A DNA stretch of 64,000 nucleotides, from positions 11,418 through 75,417 of the forward strand of contig DIZW01000066.1 of assembly GCA_002428015.1 (NCBI GenBank), given 5' to 3'. Below the pieces are notes generated by a model. It was not told the DNA's origin. It worked only from the letters and a program-made list of their open reading frames with translations, and did no database searches. Numbering within the stretch: the stretch's first letter is position 1; every line of letters begins with the position of its first letter. The DNA is from Oxalobacteraceae bacterium UBA6018. GTDB lineage: Bacteria > Pseudomonadota > Gammaproteobacteria > Burkholderiales > Burkholderiaceae_D. Shown here in pieces: positions 1-9,110 of the stretch. Made by a program: the position numbers and the translations under genes.

Positions 1-944
1 AGCTCGACTACGCGCTCGAGCGCGGCATCAATTTCATCGACACGGCCGAGATGTATCCGGTCATGCCGCGCGCCGAGACCCAGGGCGCCACCGAGCGCTT
101 CATCGGCAGCTGGCTCAGGAAAACCGGCCGGCGCGAGCGCATCGTACTGGCCACCAAGGCGGCCGGCCCCAACCCGGGCTTGACCTGGGTGCGCGGCGGC
201 GCCCAGAACCTGGACGCGGGCAACATCCGCGCGGCGGTCGAAGCGAGCCTGAAACGGCTGCAGACCGACCATATCGACCTGTACCAGATGCACTGGCCGA
301 GCCGCAACGTGCCTATCTTCGGCGCCAGCCGCTTCGACCCGGACAAGGAAAGGCCGTGCGTGGCCATCGAGGACACCTTGGCCGCCCTGGGCGCGCTGAT
401 CGACGCGGGCAAGATCGGCCACATCGGGGTATCCAACGAGAGCGCCTGGGGCGTGAGCGAATACATCAAGCAGGCCGAGATGACGGGTTTGCCGCGCATC
501 GCCACGATCCAGAACCTGTACAACCTGACCGCGCGCGCCTTCGAGACCCAGTTGCTGGACGAGACCTGCTTCCGCGAGAACGTGAGCCTGCTGGCGTACA
601 GCCCGCTGGCGTTCGGGCAACTGAGCGCCAAGTACCTGGACGACCCGCGCGCGCCAGGGCGCCTGACGCGCTTTCCGGCCAGCTGGAGCCCGCGCTACCT
701 GCGCCCCGGCGTGCTGGCGGCGGTCCAGGAATACGCCCAGCTGGCGCGCACGAACGGCATGACGCCGGCCCAGATGGCGCTGGCCTGGTGTTATTCGCGC
801 TGGTTCGTGGCGTCCACCATCATCGGCGCCACCACCTTGGCCCAGCTCAAGGAAAACATCGACGCCTTCGAGGTCGCGCTGCCGGCCCAGGTGGTCGAGG
901 CGATCGACGCCATCCACCTGCGTATCACCAACCCCGGCCAGTGA
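1..944 (+). CDS. tas: NADP(H)-dependent aldo/keto reductase, Tas type (5' end missing)
   Basis: The gene enters from the left edge: the frame is open from base 3 and reads LDYALERGINFIDTAEMYPV before the first internal ATG, so the N-terminal ~35 residues lie outside. The AKR catalytic tetrad is visible: Asp in FIDTAE, Tyr in EMYP, Lys in LATKAAG and His in YQMHWP. The match to E. coli Tas extends over the whole visible length (ETQG, SLKRLQTDHIDLYQ, IGVSNESAWGV, GATTLAQLKENI). Tas proteins are cytosolic NADPH-linked reductases of carbonyl compounds; the physiological substrate is not known. The TauE/SafE gene converges from the right, 32 bp away. Confidence 0.9.
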   Translation, partial: LDYALERGINFIDTAEMYPVMPRAETQGATERFIGSWLRKTGRRERIVLATKAAGPNPGLTWVRGGAQNLDAGNIRAAVEASLKRLQTDHIDLYQMHWPSRNVPIFGASRFDPDKERPCVAIEDTLAALGALIDAGKIGHIGVSNESAWGVSEYIKQAEMTGLPRIATIQNLYNLTARAFETQLLDETCFRENVSLLAYSPLAFGQLSAKYLDDPRAPGRLTRFPASWSPRYLRPGVLAAVQEYAQLARTNGMTPAQMALAWCYSRWFVASTIIGATTLAQLKENIDAFEVALPAQVVEAIDAIHLRITNPGQ

Positions 945-976
945 TCCCGCCGGGGCGGCGCAAAGCGCCGGGCGGA

Positions 977-1750
977 TCAGTAAATCAGCTTGGCGGCGAC
1001 GGCGGTCAGGGTCATGGCCAGCAGGCCGCGCAGCACGCGCTCCGGGATGGCGCGGGCGAACCACGAGCCGAGCGTGATGCCGGGCACGGAACCGAGCAGC
1101 AGCATGGCCAGCAGGGCCCAATTGATCGACCCCAGCCACCAGTGGCCGAAGGCAGCGATCGCTGTCAGCGGCACGGCGTAGGCGATGTCGGTGCCGGCCA
1201 CCTCGGCCGCGCTCATGCGCGGGTACAGCATGACCAGCAGGGTGGCGCCGATGGCGCCGGCGCCGATCGAGGAAATCGTGACCAGGGTTCCCAGCAGCAC
1301 GCCGCAGGCGACAGTGGCGGTGGCCAGGGCGCGCCCTTGCAGCTGGCGCTCGGGGTGGGCGTTCAGCCAGTTCACCATCTTGCCCTTGAACAGCAGCGCG
1401 ACCACGGTCAGCAGGACCGAGACGGCGATCGAATACCGGATCAGCTGGCCGATTTCCTTGCCCACCGTGCCGAAATACTTCAGGGCGATGGTGGACAGGA
1501 CGGCCGCCGGCAAGGCGCCTATGCACAGCAGCTTGACGATATCCCAGCGCACCGTGTCGCGCATGCGGTGGGTGACGGCGCCGGCCGTCTTGGTGATCGA
1601 CGCGAAGGCCAGGTCGGTGCCGACCGCCACCGAAGGCGGCACGCCGAACAGCAGTGTCAGCAGCGGCGTCATCAAGGAACCGCCGCCCACGCCGGTCATA
1701 CCGACCAGCAAGCCAACGCAGAAACCTGAAATAACGTAGTTGAGTAGCAT
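977..1750 (-). CDS. Sulfite exporter TauE/SafE family permease
   Basis: This 257-residue protein is almost entirely hydrophobic, with about eight predicted membrane segments. The glycine-rich N-terminal segment LLVGMTGVGGGSLMTPLL is the hallmark of the TauE/SafE (formerly DUF81) family, and a second half-repeat carries a similar glycine-rich segment near SIGAGAIGATLLV. Members export sulfite, sulfoacetate or other organosulfur anions across the inner membrane; the substrate cannot be read here. AGGGA lies six bases before the ATG. It stands alone, facing the aldo/keto reductase tail to tail; a peroxiredoxin gene lies upstream on the same strand after ~115 bp. Confidence 0.85.
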   Translation of the reverse strand: MLLNYVISGFCVGLLVGMTGVGGGSLMTPLLTLLFGVPPSVAVGTDLAFASITKTAGAVTHRMRDTVRWDIVKLLCIGALPAAVLSTIALKYFGTVGKEIGQLIRYSIAVSVLLTVVALLFKGKMVNWLNAHPERQLQGRALATATVACGVLLGTLVTISSIGAGAIGATLLVMLYPRMSAAEVAGTDIAYAVPLTAIAAFGHWWLGSINWALLAMLLLGSVPGITLGSWFARAIPERVLRGLLAMTLTAVAAKLIY

Positions 1751-1865
1751 GGAGAATCCCTAAAGTAGCTACAAGGGTAAAGGGACTCTGCCGGAATGCA
1801 AAGGACGGAAACCTTATTTGCTTATGCGTGCAGCGTAAGGCGGCGGCCGCAGCCGCCGCGCGCGC

Positions 1866-2504
1866 TTATGTGTTCGGCTGCGGGGTCAGGCGCAGGTAGG
1901 GGCGCGCCGCGGTGTAACCTTTGGGAAACTTTTCCTTCAGCACGGCCGGATCTTGCAGGCTCAGCGGAATGATGACGTCGTCGCCCTCCTTCCAGTTGCC
2001 CGGCGTGGCCACGTTGTGGGAGTCGGTCAGTTGCAAGGCGTCGATGACGCGCAGCACTTCGTCGAAATTACGCCCCGTGCTCATGGGATAGGTCAGGATC
2101 AGGCGAATCTTCTTGGCCGGATCGATGATGAACAGGGAACGCACCGTCGCCGTGGCCGACTGTTCGGGGTGGATCATGTCGTACAGGCTCGCCACTTTCT
2201 TGTCGGCGTCGGCGATGATGGGAAAGCCCACCACCGTATGCTGGGTTTCCTCGATGTCCTTGATCCAGCCGCGGTGGCTGTCGACCGGGTCGACCGACAG
2301 CGCGAGCGCCTTGACGTTGCGCTTGTCGAACTCCGGCTTGAGCTTGGCGGTGAGGCCGAGCTCGGTCGTGCAGACGGGCGTGAAGTCAGCCGGGTGGGAA
2401 AACAGCACCACCCAGGAGTTTCCCGCCCACTCATGAAACTTGATGGGGCCCATCGAGGAATCTTGTTCGAAATCGGGAGCGGTATCGCCCAAACGTAAGG
2501 TCAT
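1866..2504 (-). CDS. 1-Cys peroxiredoxin (Prx6 family)
   Basis: Thiol peroxidase of 212 residues that reduces hydroperoxides in the cytosol. The peroxidatic cysteine is Cys45 in HPADFTPVCTTELG; the PVCTTE signature is specific to the 1-Cys/Prx6 class. A long C-terminal domain follows, including RSLFIIDPAKKIRLILTYP and the VATPGNWKEGDDVIIP segment typical of Prx6. The frame is open to a TTG at 2516, but GGAG lies six bases before the ATG at 2504, so the ATG start (MTLRLGD) is preferred. No resolving-cysteine partner such as ahpD or ahpF is adjacent. Confidence 0.92.
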   Translation of the reverse strand: MTLRLGDTAPDFEQDSSMGPIKFHEWAGNSWVVLFSHPADFTPVCTTELGLTAKLKPEFDKRNVKALALSVDPVDSHRGWIKDIEETQHTVVGFPIIADADKKVASLYDMIHPEQSATATVRSLFIIDPAKKIRLILTYPMSTGRNFDEVLRVIDALQLTDSHNVATPGNWKEGDDVIIPLSLQDPAVLKEKFPKGYTAARPYLRLTPQPNT

Positions 2505-2545
2505 CTTGATCTCCAATCGCTAGGGAGGGATTAGTCGGATGTCAA

Positions 2546-3106
2546 TCATGGCGCACTGGCCATCACCCTATTTTGCGCCAGATCGGCCAGGCGGTGTAAA
2601 TGGCGTTGTCCATCCGGCCAGTCGCCCAGTCCGGAGTCGGCGTTCACGTGGCCCAGCGAACCGGTCTCGACCAAGTCCGCGCCCCACAGGCGCGCCCAGC
2701 GCGCCGCCTGCGCCGCGCCCATCCACGGGTCGTCGGCGCTGGCGAGCAGCATGGAAGGGCAAGGCAGGGGCGTGCGCGGCAAGCGCGCGGCCACGCCGAA
2801 ACGGTCAGGGTCGGCCGGGGCGACCAGCAGCGCGCCGGCGGCCCCGGCCGGGTTGCGGGCGATGCTGGCGGCCGCCGTCAGGCAGCCGAAGCTGTGCGCC
2901 ACCAGCAAGGCCGGGCGTGGGTCGCTAGCGCGCAATTGATCGAGGCGCGCGACCCAGGCGTCCAATTCCGGATGGTCCCAGTCGTCCTGCTCGACCCGTC
3001 GACATTCCGGATGGGCCGCCTGCCATAGGCTCTGCCAGTGCCCGGGTCCGCTGTTATGCAGACCGGGAACGATGATGACTTGAAACTGGGGAAAAAGTGC
3101 CGCCAT
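2546..3106 (-). CDS. RBBP9/YdeN-type serine hydrolase
   Basis: Small alpha/beta hydrolase of 186 residues. The N-terminus IIVPGLHNSGPGHWQSLW is the family signature (Ser_hydrolase, formerly DUF1234). The nucleophile is Ser72 in VAHSFGC, and late Asp and His residues (SADDPWMG, GSLGHVNADSGLGDW) complete a plausible triad. The N-GHWQ-W and GHVN motifs match RBBP9-like proteins of proteobacteria. The protein is probably cytosolic; substrate unknown. AGGAGG lies four bases before the ATG. It is transcribed in the same direction as the peroxiredoxin downstream (41 bp gap), which may be co-transcribed. Confidence 0.85.
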   Translation of the reverse strand: MAALFPQFQVIIVPGLHNSGPGHWQSLWQAAHPECRRVEQDDWDHPELDAWVARLDQLRASDPRPALLVAHSFGCLTAAASIARNPAGAAGALLVAPADPDRFGVAARLPRTPLPCPSMLLASADDPWMGAAQAARWARLWGADLVETGSLGHVNADSGLGDWPDGQRHLHRLADLAQNRVMASAP

Positions 3107-3215
3107 GCCGCCTCCTGTTGCGACAGGATACGGCGGCTGGGGATATACGCAAAGGAAGGGTTTCTTATTTGTATATGCACGCGCCTGGCCCGCGCGCCGC
3201 GCCGCTCAGTTCAGA

Positions 3216-3602
3216 TCAGTAGAACCGGTTGAACAACACCACGCCCCAGGAGGCCGCCGCGATCAGCGCGGACAGCAGCACCGCCGCGCTGCCCAGGTCC
3301 TTGGCGCGCTTGGACAGGGGGTGGCGCTCGAGCGAGACGCGGTCGACGATCGCCTCGATGGCCGAGTTGATCAGCTCCACGATCAGCACCAGCACCAGCA
3401 CCGCGATCAAGAACAGCTTCTGGAAGGCCGACACCGGCAGCCCGAGCGCGACGGCGGTGCCGATCACCACCACCAGGATCTCCTGGCGAAACGCGTGCTC
3501 GTGCTCCCAGGCCGCCTTCAGGCCATCGATCGAATAGCCGACCGCCGAGAAGATCCGCTTGACCCCGCTTTTGCTTTTGAATTCGCTCACTGATTGATCC
3601 AT
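3216..3602 (-). CDS. dgkA: Diacylglycerol kinase, DgkA type
   Basis: Integral inner-membrane kinase of 128 residues that phosphorylates diacylglycerol to phosphatidic acid, recycling lipid released during turnover. The signature is clear: ELINSAIEAIVDRVSLE followed by HPLSKRAKDLGSAAV, including the catalytic Glu and the Glu/Asn pair that bind ATP-Mg. Three membrane segments are visible, as in the E. coli enzyme (122 residues). An amphipathic N-terminus includes FSAVGYSIDGLKAAWEHEHAFRQE. The upstream IclR gene is divergent, so the 143 bp between them holds both promoters. Confidence 0.95.
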   Translation of the reverse strand: MDQSVSEFKSKSGVKRIFSAVGYSIDGLKAAWEHEHAFRQEILVVVIGTAVALGLPVSAFQKLFLIAVLVLVLIVELINSAIEAIVDRVSLERHPLSKRAKDLGSAAVLLSALIAAASWGVVLFNRFY

Positions 3603-3682
3603 GTTTTCATTACGGCATGTAGGCCACCATTATGCCGCGCCCGGTCGCGCCCGCAAGCATTTGCGCCGACGCGACACTGAAA

Positions 3683-3712
3683 TTGCCAAAGTTTTTCACA
3701 TTGTGGTATAAA
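3683..3712 (+). promoter_or_regulatory. Candidate sigma-70 promoter for the IclR gene
   Basis: TTGCCA (3683-3688) and TATAAA (3707-3712) are separated by 18 bp, 34 bp before the chosen ATG. A second -10-like TATACT lies at 3721-3726 without a good -35. The area is AT-rich against its surroundings. IclR proteins usually autoregulate, so an operator may overlap, but no clear palindrome is seen. Confidence 0.4.
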
Positions 3713-3745
3713 GTACGGTATATACTGCACCGCACCAACCACATC

Positions 3746-4525
3746 ATGAAAATTGAATCACTTGAAGCCCCGAAGACATCGATCCAGGTCATCGAACGCA
3801 TGGTCGCGCTGCTGGACGCGCTGGCCACCTACACCGATCCGGTGAGCCTGAAGGAATTGTCGAAAGTGTCGGGCCTGCATCCGTCCACCGCCCACCGCAT
3901 TCTCAACGACATGGTCATCACGCGTTTCGTGGACCGGGTCGAGCCTGGCACCTACCGTCTCGGCATGCGTCTGCTGGAGCTGGGCAACGTGGTCAAGAGC
4001 CGCCTGTCGGTGCGCGAGGCCGCGCTCGACTTCATGCGCGCCCTGCACAAGAAGACCCAGCAGACCATCAACCTGTCGGTGCGCCAAGGCGACGAGATCG
4101 TCTACATCGACCGCGCCTTCTCCGAGCGCTCCGGCATGCAGGTGGTGCGCGCGATCGGCGGGCGCGGCCCCTTGCACCTGACCTCGACCGGCAAGCTGTT
4201 CCTGTCGGTGGACGAGCCAAAGGCGATCCGCGCCTACGCCACCCGCACCGGGCTGTCGGGCCACAACAAGAATTCGATCACCGACCTGGCCAAGCTCGAG
4301 CGTGAGCTGAGCCTGGTGCGCTCGCGCGGCTATGCGCGCGACAACGAGGAACTGGAACTGGGGGTGCGTTGCATGGCCGCCGGCATCCACGACGACAGCG
4401 GCAAGCTGATCGCCGGCCTGTCGATTTCCGCGCCGGCCGACCGCCTGCAGGAGGATTGGCTGGACGACCTGGTGGTGACGGCGCGCCAGATTTCCGCGAC
4501 GCTCGGCTACGCGCCGGCTGGTTAA
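3746..4525 (+). CDS. IclR family transcriptional regulator
   Basis: 259 residues with a winged helix-turn-helix (residues ~13-70; SLKELSKVSGLHPSTAHRIL) followed by the IclR effector-binding domain (VYIDRAFSERSGMQVV, LHLTSTGKLFLS, ELELGVRCMAAGI). The domain binds small organic acids in characterised members; the effector here is unknown. The frame is open 38 codons further upstream, but the ATG at 3746 aligns with the family N-terminus and leaves room for a promoter. Divergent from dgkA and tail to tail with pbpG (5 bp). No catabolic operon is adjacent, so the target is not evident. Confidence 0.9.
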   Translation: MKIESLEAPKTSIQVIERMVALLDALATYTDPVSLKELSKVSGLHPSTAHRILNDMVITRFVDRVEPGTYRLGMRLLELGNVVKSRLSVREAALDFMRALHKKTQQTINLSVRQGDEIVYIDRAFSERSGMQVVRAIGGRGPLHLTSTGKLFLSVDEPKAIRAYATRTGLSGHNKNSITDLAKLERELSLVRSRGYARDNEELELGVRCMAAGIHDDSGKLIAGLSISAPADRLQEDWLDDLVVTARQISATLGYAPAG

Positions 4526-4530
4526 ACGGC

Positions 4531-5607
4531 TTATCCGGCCGTGACGACCGCGGCCGGCTTGAGCGCTTCCAGCCAGCGCCGGACACGCCCGGCGTCGGCC
4601 GTGCGCGACTGCTTGCCCTTGGAGTCGAGCAAGACCATGATCACGGCGCGGCCCTGGATGATCGCCTGCATGACCAGGCAGCGCCCCGCCTCGTTGATGA
4701 AGCCGGTTTTCTGCAAGCCAATCTCCCAGTCCGGCAACGCCACCAGGTAGTTGGTGTTGTGGTAGTCCATCATGCGCCCGCTGGCAGCCACCGTCGAGTG
4801 CGGGTCCGTGGTGTATTCGCGCAGCACCGGCTCCTGGTAGGCCACCATGGCCAGCTTGGCCAGGTCGCGCGCGCTGGCCACGTTCTTGCTCGACAAACCG
4901 TTCGAATCGACGTAATGGGTGTCGCTCATGCCCAGCTCCTGGGCCTTGGCGTTCATGGCCGCGACGAAACCGGCCAGGCCGCCCGGATAATTGCGTCCGA
5001 GCGCGGCCGCGGCCCGGTTCTCCGAGCTCATCAGCGCGATATGCAGCAGGTTGGCGCGCGTCATGCGCGATCCGACGGCCAGGCGCGAATGCGTGAATTT
5101 CAGGTGATCGACGTCGTCGTCGGTGACGGTGATGACTTCGTTCATGTCCTGTTTCGATTCCACCACGATCAAGCCGGTCATCAGCTTGGTGATCGAGGCG
5201 ATCGGCAAGGCCACGTTGGCGTTCTTCTCAAGCAGCACTTCCGAATTGTTCTGGTCGATGACGTAGGCGACGCTGGACTTGAGCGCGAGCGGGTCGCGCG
5301 TCAGGTTCAGGCCGGCGCGGTCGCCCGCGCTCTGCGCAATGAATTCGGCAGGCGCGCCGGCGCTGAGCACGCGCTGGTAGACCACCCTGCGCCTGCCGTG
5401 CACCATCACCACGCGGCGCACCAGGGCGTTGCGCGGCCCGGCGCTCACGCGCGGCGCGACGATGCCGGCCACGCGCTTGGCGCGGTGCTTGACCACCACG
5501 TGCTTCTTGCTCGTGGCGCCGGACGCATGCACGGTGCGGGCCGAGGCGTACAGCGGCGCGACGGCCATCAACAACGCGACGAGGGTGCTCAAGGCAAACT
5601 TATACAT
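4531..5607 (-). CDS. pbpG: D-alanyl-D-alanine endopeptidase, PBP7/8 type
   Basis: Periplasmic low-molecular-weight penicillin-binding protein (358 residues) that cleaves D-Ala-mDAP cross-links in peptidoglycan. A signal peptide (MYKFALSTLVALLMAVAP) is followed by a basic linker rich in Lys/Arg/Val, then the S11 peptidase fold. All three active-site motifs are present: SITK (Ser138, Lys141), SEN, and KTG in LQKTGFINEAG. The frame is open to a further ATG at 5688, but the start at 5607 has AAGGA upstream and gives the signal peptide. The 80-residue basic linker before the catalytic domain is longer than in E. coli PbpG. Confidence 0.92.
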   Translation of the reverse strand: MYKFALSTLVALLMAVAPLYASARTVHASGATSKKHVVVKHRAKRVAGIVAPRVSAGPRNALVRRVVMVHGRRRVVYQRVLSAGAPAEFIAQSAGDRAGLNLTRDPLALKSSVAYVIDQNNSEVLLEKNANVALPIASITKLMTGLIVVESKQDMNEVITVTDDDVDHLKFTHSRLAVGSRMTRANLLHIALMSSENRAAAALGRNYPGGLAGFVAAMNAKAQELGMSDTHYVDSNGLSSKNVASARDLAKLAMVAYQEPVLREYTTDPHSTVAASGRMMDYHNTNYLVALPDWEIGLQKTGFINEAGRCLVMQAIIQGRAVIMVLLDSKGKQSRTADAGRVRRWLEALKPAAVVTAG

Positions 5608-5759
5608 CTGAAAATCCTTTGAAGCGAACAGGCGACAACCTTGTTGCAGTGTAGCAAAGCACTCAGCAATCGCAAGCGAATTTAACATTTAGCGCAAGTG
5701 TTTTTCCGCGAAACAACGAGTGTTTGCGTGCGTGTGGCCTTTCCCATCAGTGTACGCGC

Positions 5760-6455
5760 TTATTCCAAAAATCGCGTAAAGCTGGCGACCGGTTCGCGCG
5801 CCGTCACCAGGGTGTTCTCCACCTTGTCCGGATCGGCATGGCCGAGCGCCATGCCGCACACCACCATCTCGTTGGGCGGCAACTGGAGATGCGCGGCGAT
5901 GATAGTGTGGTATTGGGTGAACGCGGCCTGGGGGCAGGTGTCGAGGCCACGGCCGCGCGCCGCTACCATTATGTTCTCAAGAAACATTCCGTAGTCGAGC
6001 CAGGAGCCCTGCTCCAGCACCCGGTCGATGGTAAAGATCAAGCCCACAGGCGCGTCGAAAAAGCGGTAATTGCGGCCGTGCTGGGCCGCCATGCCGGCCT
6101 TGTTGTCGCGCGTGAGCCCGAGCAAGGCGTACAAGTCCCAACCGACCTTGCGGCGCCGTTCGATGAAGGGCGAGATCCATTCGCGCGGGTAATAGGCATA
6201 CTCCTCCACGTGCTCGCGCGCCGCCGCCGGGTCGGCGTGCACGGCGAGGATGGCCTCCGCCAGCCGGGTCCTGGCGTCGCCGGTGAGCACATACACCTTC
6301 CACGGCTGGGTGTTGGTGCCGGACGGCGCGCGCGCGGCGACGGCCAGGATCGCCTCGATGTCGGCGCGCGCGACCGGGGTGGGCAGGAAGGCGCGGATGG
6401 AACGGCGCGAGACGATGGCCTCGTCGACGGCTTGTTGTTGCGGGCTGTGCAGCAT
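5760..6455 (-). CDS. Nitroreductase family FMN oxidoreductase
   Basis: 231 residues of the NfsB/FRase-I superfamily. The FMN-binding N-terminus (SRRSIRAFLPTPV) and AARAPSGTNTQPWKVYVL motif are clear, as is the C-terminal GLDTCPQAAF and VVCGMALGHAD glycine-rich phosphate contact. Members use NAD(P)H to reduce nitroaromatics, quinones or enones in the cytosol; the substrate is not predictable. AGGAGG lies four bases before the ATG. It lies 24 bp downstream of the EamA transporter on the same strand, so the two probably form an operon. Confidence 0.88.
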   Translation of the reverse strand: MLHSPQQQAVDEAIVSRRSIRAFLPTPVARADIEAILAVAARAPSGTNTQPWKVYVLTGDARTRLAEAILAVHADPAAAREHVEEYAYYPREWISPFIERRRKVGWDLYALLGLTRDNKAGMAAQHGRNYRFFDAPVGLIFTIDRVLEQGSWLDYGMFLENIMVAARGRGLDTCPQAAFTQYHTIIAAHLQLPPNEMVVCGMALGHADPDKVENTLVTAREPVASFTRFLE

Positions 6456-6479
6456 ACTGCCTCCTATCGGGGAATCCGC

Positions 6480-7385
6480 TTATTGTTTGACGACACACAC
6501 CACGCCCAGCACCGCCAGCGCCATGCCCAGCACACCGGCCAGGCTGAACGCTTCACCGAACATGAACCACGCCATCAGCGCCGTGGTGGGCGGGGTCAGG
6601 TACAGCAGGCTGGTGACCTGGGTCGCCGCGCTGCGCCGGATCAAGGTGAACAGCAGGAAAATCGCACCGATCGACAAGGCGAAGATCGACCACAGCCAGG
6701 CGGCGACGAAACGCGGCGTGAACGCCACCGTGTCCAGGCGCCAGTCGAGATGCTCGAACACCATGGCCAGCGGCAACAAGACCGCGACCGTGGCGGCGAA
6801 CTGGATCGCCGTGCCCGTGCGCAAGTCGAAGCGTGGACAAAAATGGCGTTGGTACATCGTACCGGCCGTGATCGACAACAAGGCCAGCACGGTGAAGCCG
6901 ATCGCCAGCGGCGACAGCCCGGCCAGGCTGATCCTGGCGACCACCACCAGGGCCACGCCGGCCAGCCCTAGCGCCAGGCCCAGCCATTGGCGCGGCCGCA
7001 CCCGCTCGCCGATCAGGGGCGCCGCCGCGGCCGTCAAGATCGGCTGCATGCCCACGATCAGGGCCGACATGCCGGCCGGCATGCCCAGCTTGATGGCGCA
7101 CCAGACGCCGCCCAGGTAGCCCGCCTGCAATAACAGGCCGGCCACGGCGATATGGCCGACGCTGCCCACCGGCCACGGCGCATTCCAGATGAACACGCAT
7201 GGCAGCAGCACCGCCAGCACGCCCAGGCAGCGCAGCAGCAGGAAGGTCAGCGGCGGCGCGTAAGGCAAGCCGAACTTGGCGACGATGAACCCTGTGCTCC
7301 AAAGCAAGACAAAAACGATGGGTATGGGGGCGAGCCAGGCCGATGCTTGGCGCGGCGCAACAATTTCCGAGGGTAGGTTTGACAT
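6480..7385 (-). CDS. EamA/DMT family permease
   Basis: A 301-residue inner-membrane protein with about ten hydrophobic segments in two EamA half-repeats. The first half contains FVLLWSTGFIVAKFGLPYAPP and LLRCLGVLAVLLPC; the second contains SLLYLTPPTTALMAWFMFGE, the conserved C-terminal EamA motif. Members export amino acids or metabolites, or take up nucleotide sugars; no substrate can be assigned. The protein ends in hydrophobic VLGVVCVVKQ. Probably co-transcribed with the nitroreductase. Confidence 0.88.
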   Translation of the reverse strand: MSNLPSEIVAPRQASAWLAPIPIVFVLLWSTGFIVAKFGLPYAPPLTFLLLRCLGVLAVLLPCVFIWNAPWPVGSVGHIAVAGLLLQAGYLGGVWCAIKLGMPAGMSALIVGMQPILTAAAAPLIGERVRPRQWLGLALGLAGVALVVVARISLAGLSPLAIGFTVLALLSITAGTMYQRHFCPRFDLRTGTAIQFAATVAVLLPLAMVFEHLDWRLDTVAFTPRFVAAWLWSIFALSIGAIFLLFTLIRRSAATQVTSLLYLTPPTTALMAWFMFGEAFSLAGVLGMALAVLGVVCVVKQ

Positions 7386-7606
7386 AGATCAAATGAAGCG
7401 CATGGCACATTTTTGCCGATTGCGCTCGATCAGCAGGGTTACGGCGCGCGCGGGAAGTCTAGCACGGGCCTGTCGATCACGTGTTCCTCACCCCAATTTA
7501 CCTATGGGAAGGGAGCACATTCCGCTCACCCGGGCGGCGCGGCGGCGCCACGTATCGCCCTGGACAAACTGGCGAAACCGGAATTGGTGCACCGCACAAA
7601 AAGCGC

Positions 7607-7634
7607 TTGACTCTGGTTGATTTTTCAGTAAAAT
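7607..7634 (+). promoter_or_regulatory. Sigma-70 promoter of the phasin gene
   Basis: TTGACT (7607-7612) and TAAAAT (7629-7634) with a 16-bp spacer are close to consensus. The expected start site near 7641 falls in the TGTTG-N7-CAACA palindrome (7641-7657), leaving a leader of ~110 bases before the ATG. Confidence 0.65.
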
Positions 7635-7640
7635 AGAGTT

Positions 7641-7657
7641 TGTTGCGCTGCACAACA
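7641..7657. promoter_or_regulatory. Palindrome at the phasin start site, candidate PhaR operator
   Basis: TGTTG and CAACA are perfect inverted arms around CGCTGCA, just 3' of the -10 box. PhaR repressors control phasin genes in PHB-forming betaproteobacteria and bind TGC-rich, A/T-flanked palindromes. The assignment to PhaR is inferred from position and composition only. Confidence 0.4.
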
Positions 7658-7749
7658 TAGGATTGTCCAGCGTGGAGTACCAAGACCTTGCTTCACCGGT
7701 TTATAGCAGTATTTCTGAGACATCCGCTTACCACAATTGGAGAACTAAT

Positions 7750-8310
7750 ATGTTTGCAATCCCTGAGCAGTTTTCGAACGCCACCAAAGCCAACCTGGAA
7801 TCGCAGTTCGCCATTTTCTCTTCGCTGGCCTCGAAGGCTTTCGAAGGCATCGAGCGCCTGACCGAACTGAACATGACCGCGGCTAAAGCCACCCTGGAAG
7901 AATCGTCGGCGACCGCCAAGCAGCTGCTCAACGCCAAGGATGCGCAAGAGTTCTTCTCGCTGACCGCCGCACAAGCTCAGCCAACCGCTGAAAAAGCCAT
8001 CTCGTACAGCCGTCAACTGGCGGCTATCGCCGCCGGCACCCAGGCTGAATTCAGCAAGGCTGCTGAAGAGCAAATCGCTGAAACCAACCGCAAAGTCATC
8101 TCGCTGGTTGACGAAGTGACCAAGAACGCACCTGCCGGTTCGGAAAACGTCGTCGCCGCCATCAAAGCCACCATCGGCAATGCTAACGCTGGCTACGAGC
8201 AACTGACCAAGACCGCCAAGCAAGCTGCACAAGCTGTCGAAAGCAACGTCAACGCCGCCGTGACCCAGTTCACCCAGGCTGCGCAGAAGGTTGCTGCTAA
8301 GCAGGCGTAA
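7750..8310 (+). CDS. phaP: Phasin family protein
   Basis: 186 residues of the Phasin_2 family, which coats polyhydroxyalkanoate granules in the cytoplasm and limits their size. The N-terminus FAIPEQFSNATKANLESQF and LASKAFEGIERLTELNM are characteristic. The protein is almost wholly helical and Ala-rich, lacks cysteine and tryptophan, and ends in an Ala/Lys-rich tail (AQKVAAKQA). The frame opens at 7663, but GGAGAA lies directly before the ATG at 7750. Codon use is highly biased (GCT, CTG, AAG), suggesting strong expression. No phaC or phaA gene is adjacent; granule association is inferred from the family. Confidence 0.9.
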   Translation: MFAIPEQFSNATKANLESQFAIFSSLASKAFEGIERLTELNMTAAKATLEESSATAKQLLNAKDAQEFFSLTAAQAQPTAEKAISYSRQLAAIAAGTQAEFSKAAEEQIAETNRKVISLVDEVTKNAPAGSENVVAAIKATIGNANAGYEQLTKTAKQAAQAVESNVNAAVTQFTQAAQKVAAKQA

Positions 8311-8377
8311 GCGCCAGACCCGGCTTGCCGGGTCAGCAAAAAGCCCCGTTGCGACGGGGCTTTTTGACGTCTGGCGC
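8311..8377. terminator. Bidirectional terminator between phasin and livF
   Basis: The core hairpin pairs AAAAAGCCCCGT (8338-8349) with ACGGGGCTTTTT (8354-8365) around TGCG, giving a T-run in both directions. A second hairpin, ACCCGGC-TT-GCCGGGT (8318-8333), precedes it. Both are enclosed by perfect 9-bp arms GCGCCAGAC (8311-8319) and GTCTGGCGC (8369-8377). It serves the phasin gene on + and livF on -. Confidence 0.88.
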
Positions 8378-8387
8378 AAGCGCGCCG

Positions 8388-9109
<722 letters not shown>

Positions 9110-9110
<1 letters not shown>

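Larger units (their letters stand above)
7386..7749. other. Intergenic region between the EamA gene and phasin gene
   Basis: This 364-bp divergent intergenic region holds the 5' end of the EamA transcript on the left and the phasin promoter and operator-like palindrome on the right. The middle part (7440-7600) shows no convincing coding signal on either strand. Confidence 0.6.

Noticed and set aside
943..978. GC hairpin between the aldo/keto reductase and TauE genes as a terminator
   Set aside because: Self-complementary around GGCGC-AAA-GCGCC, but no T-run on either strand and the stems are imperfect.
356..1729. 457-codon + frame across the aldo/keto reductase and TauE genes
   Set aside because: Arg/Gly/Gln-rich shadow of two well-identified genes.
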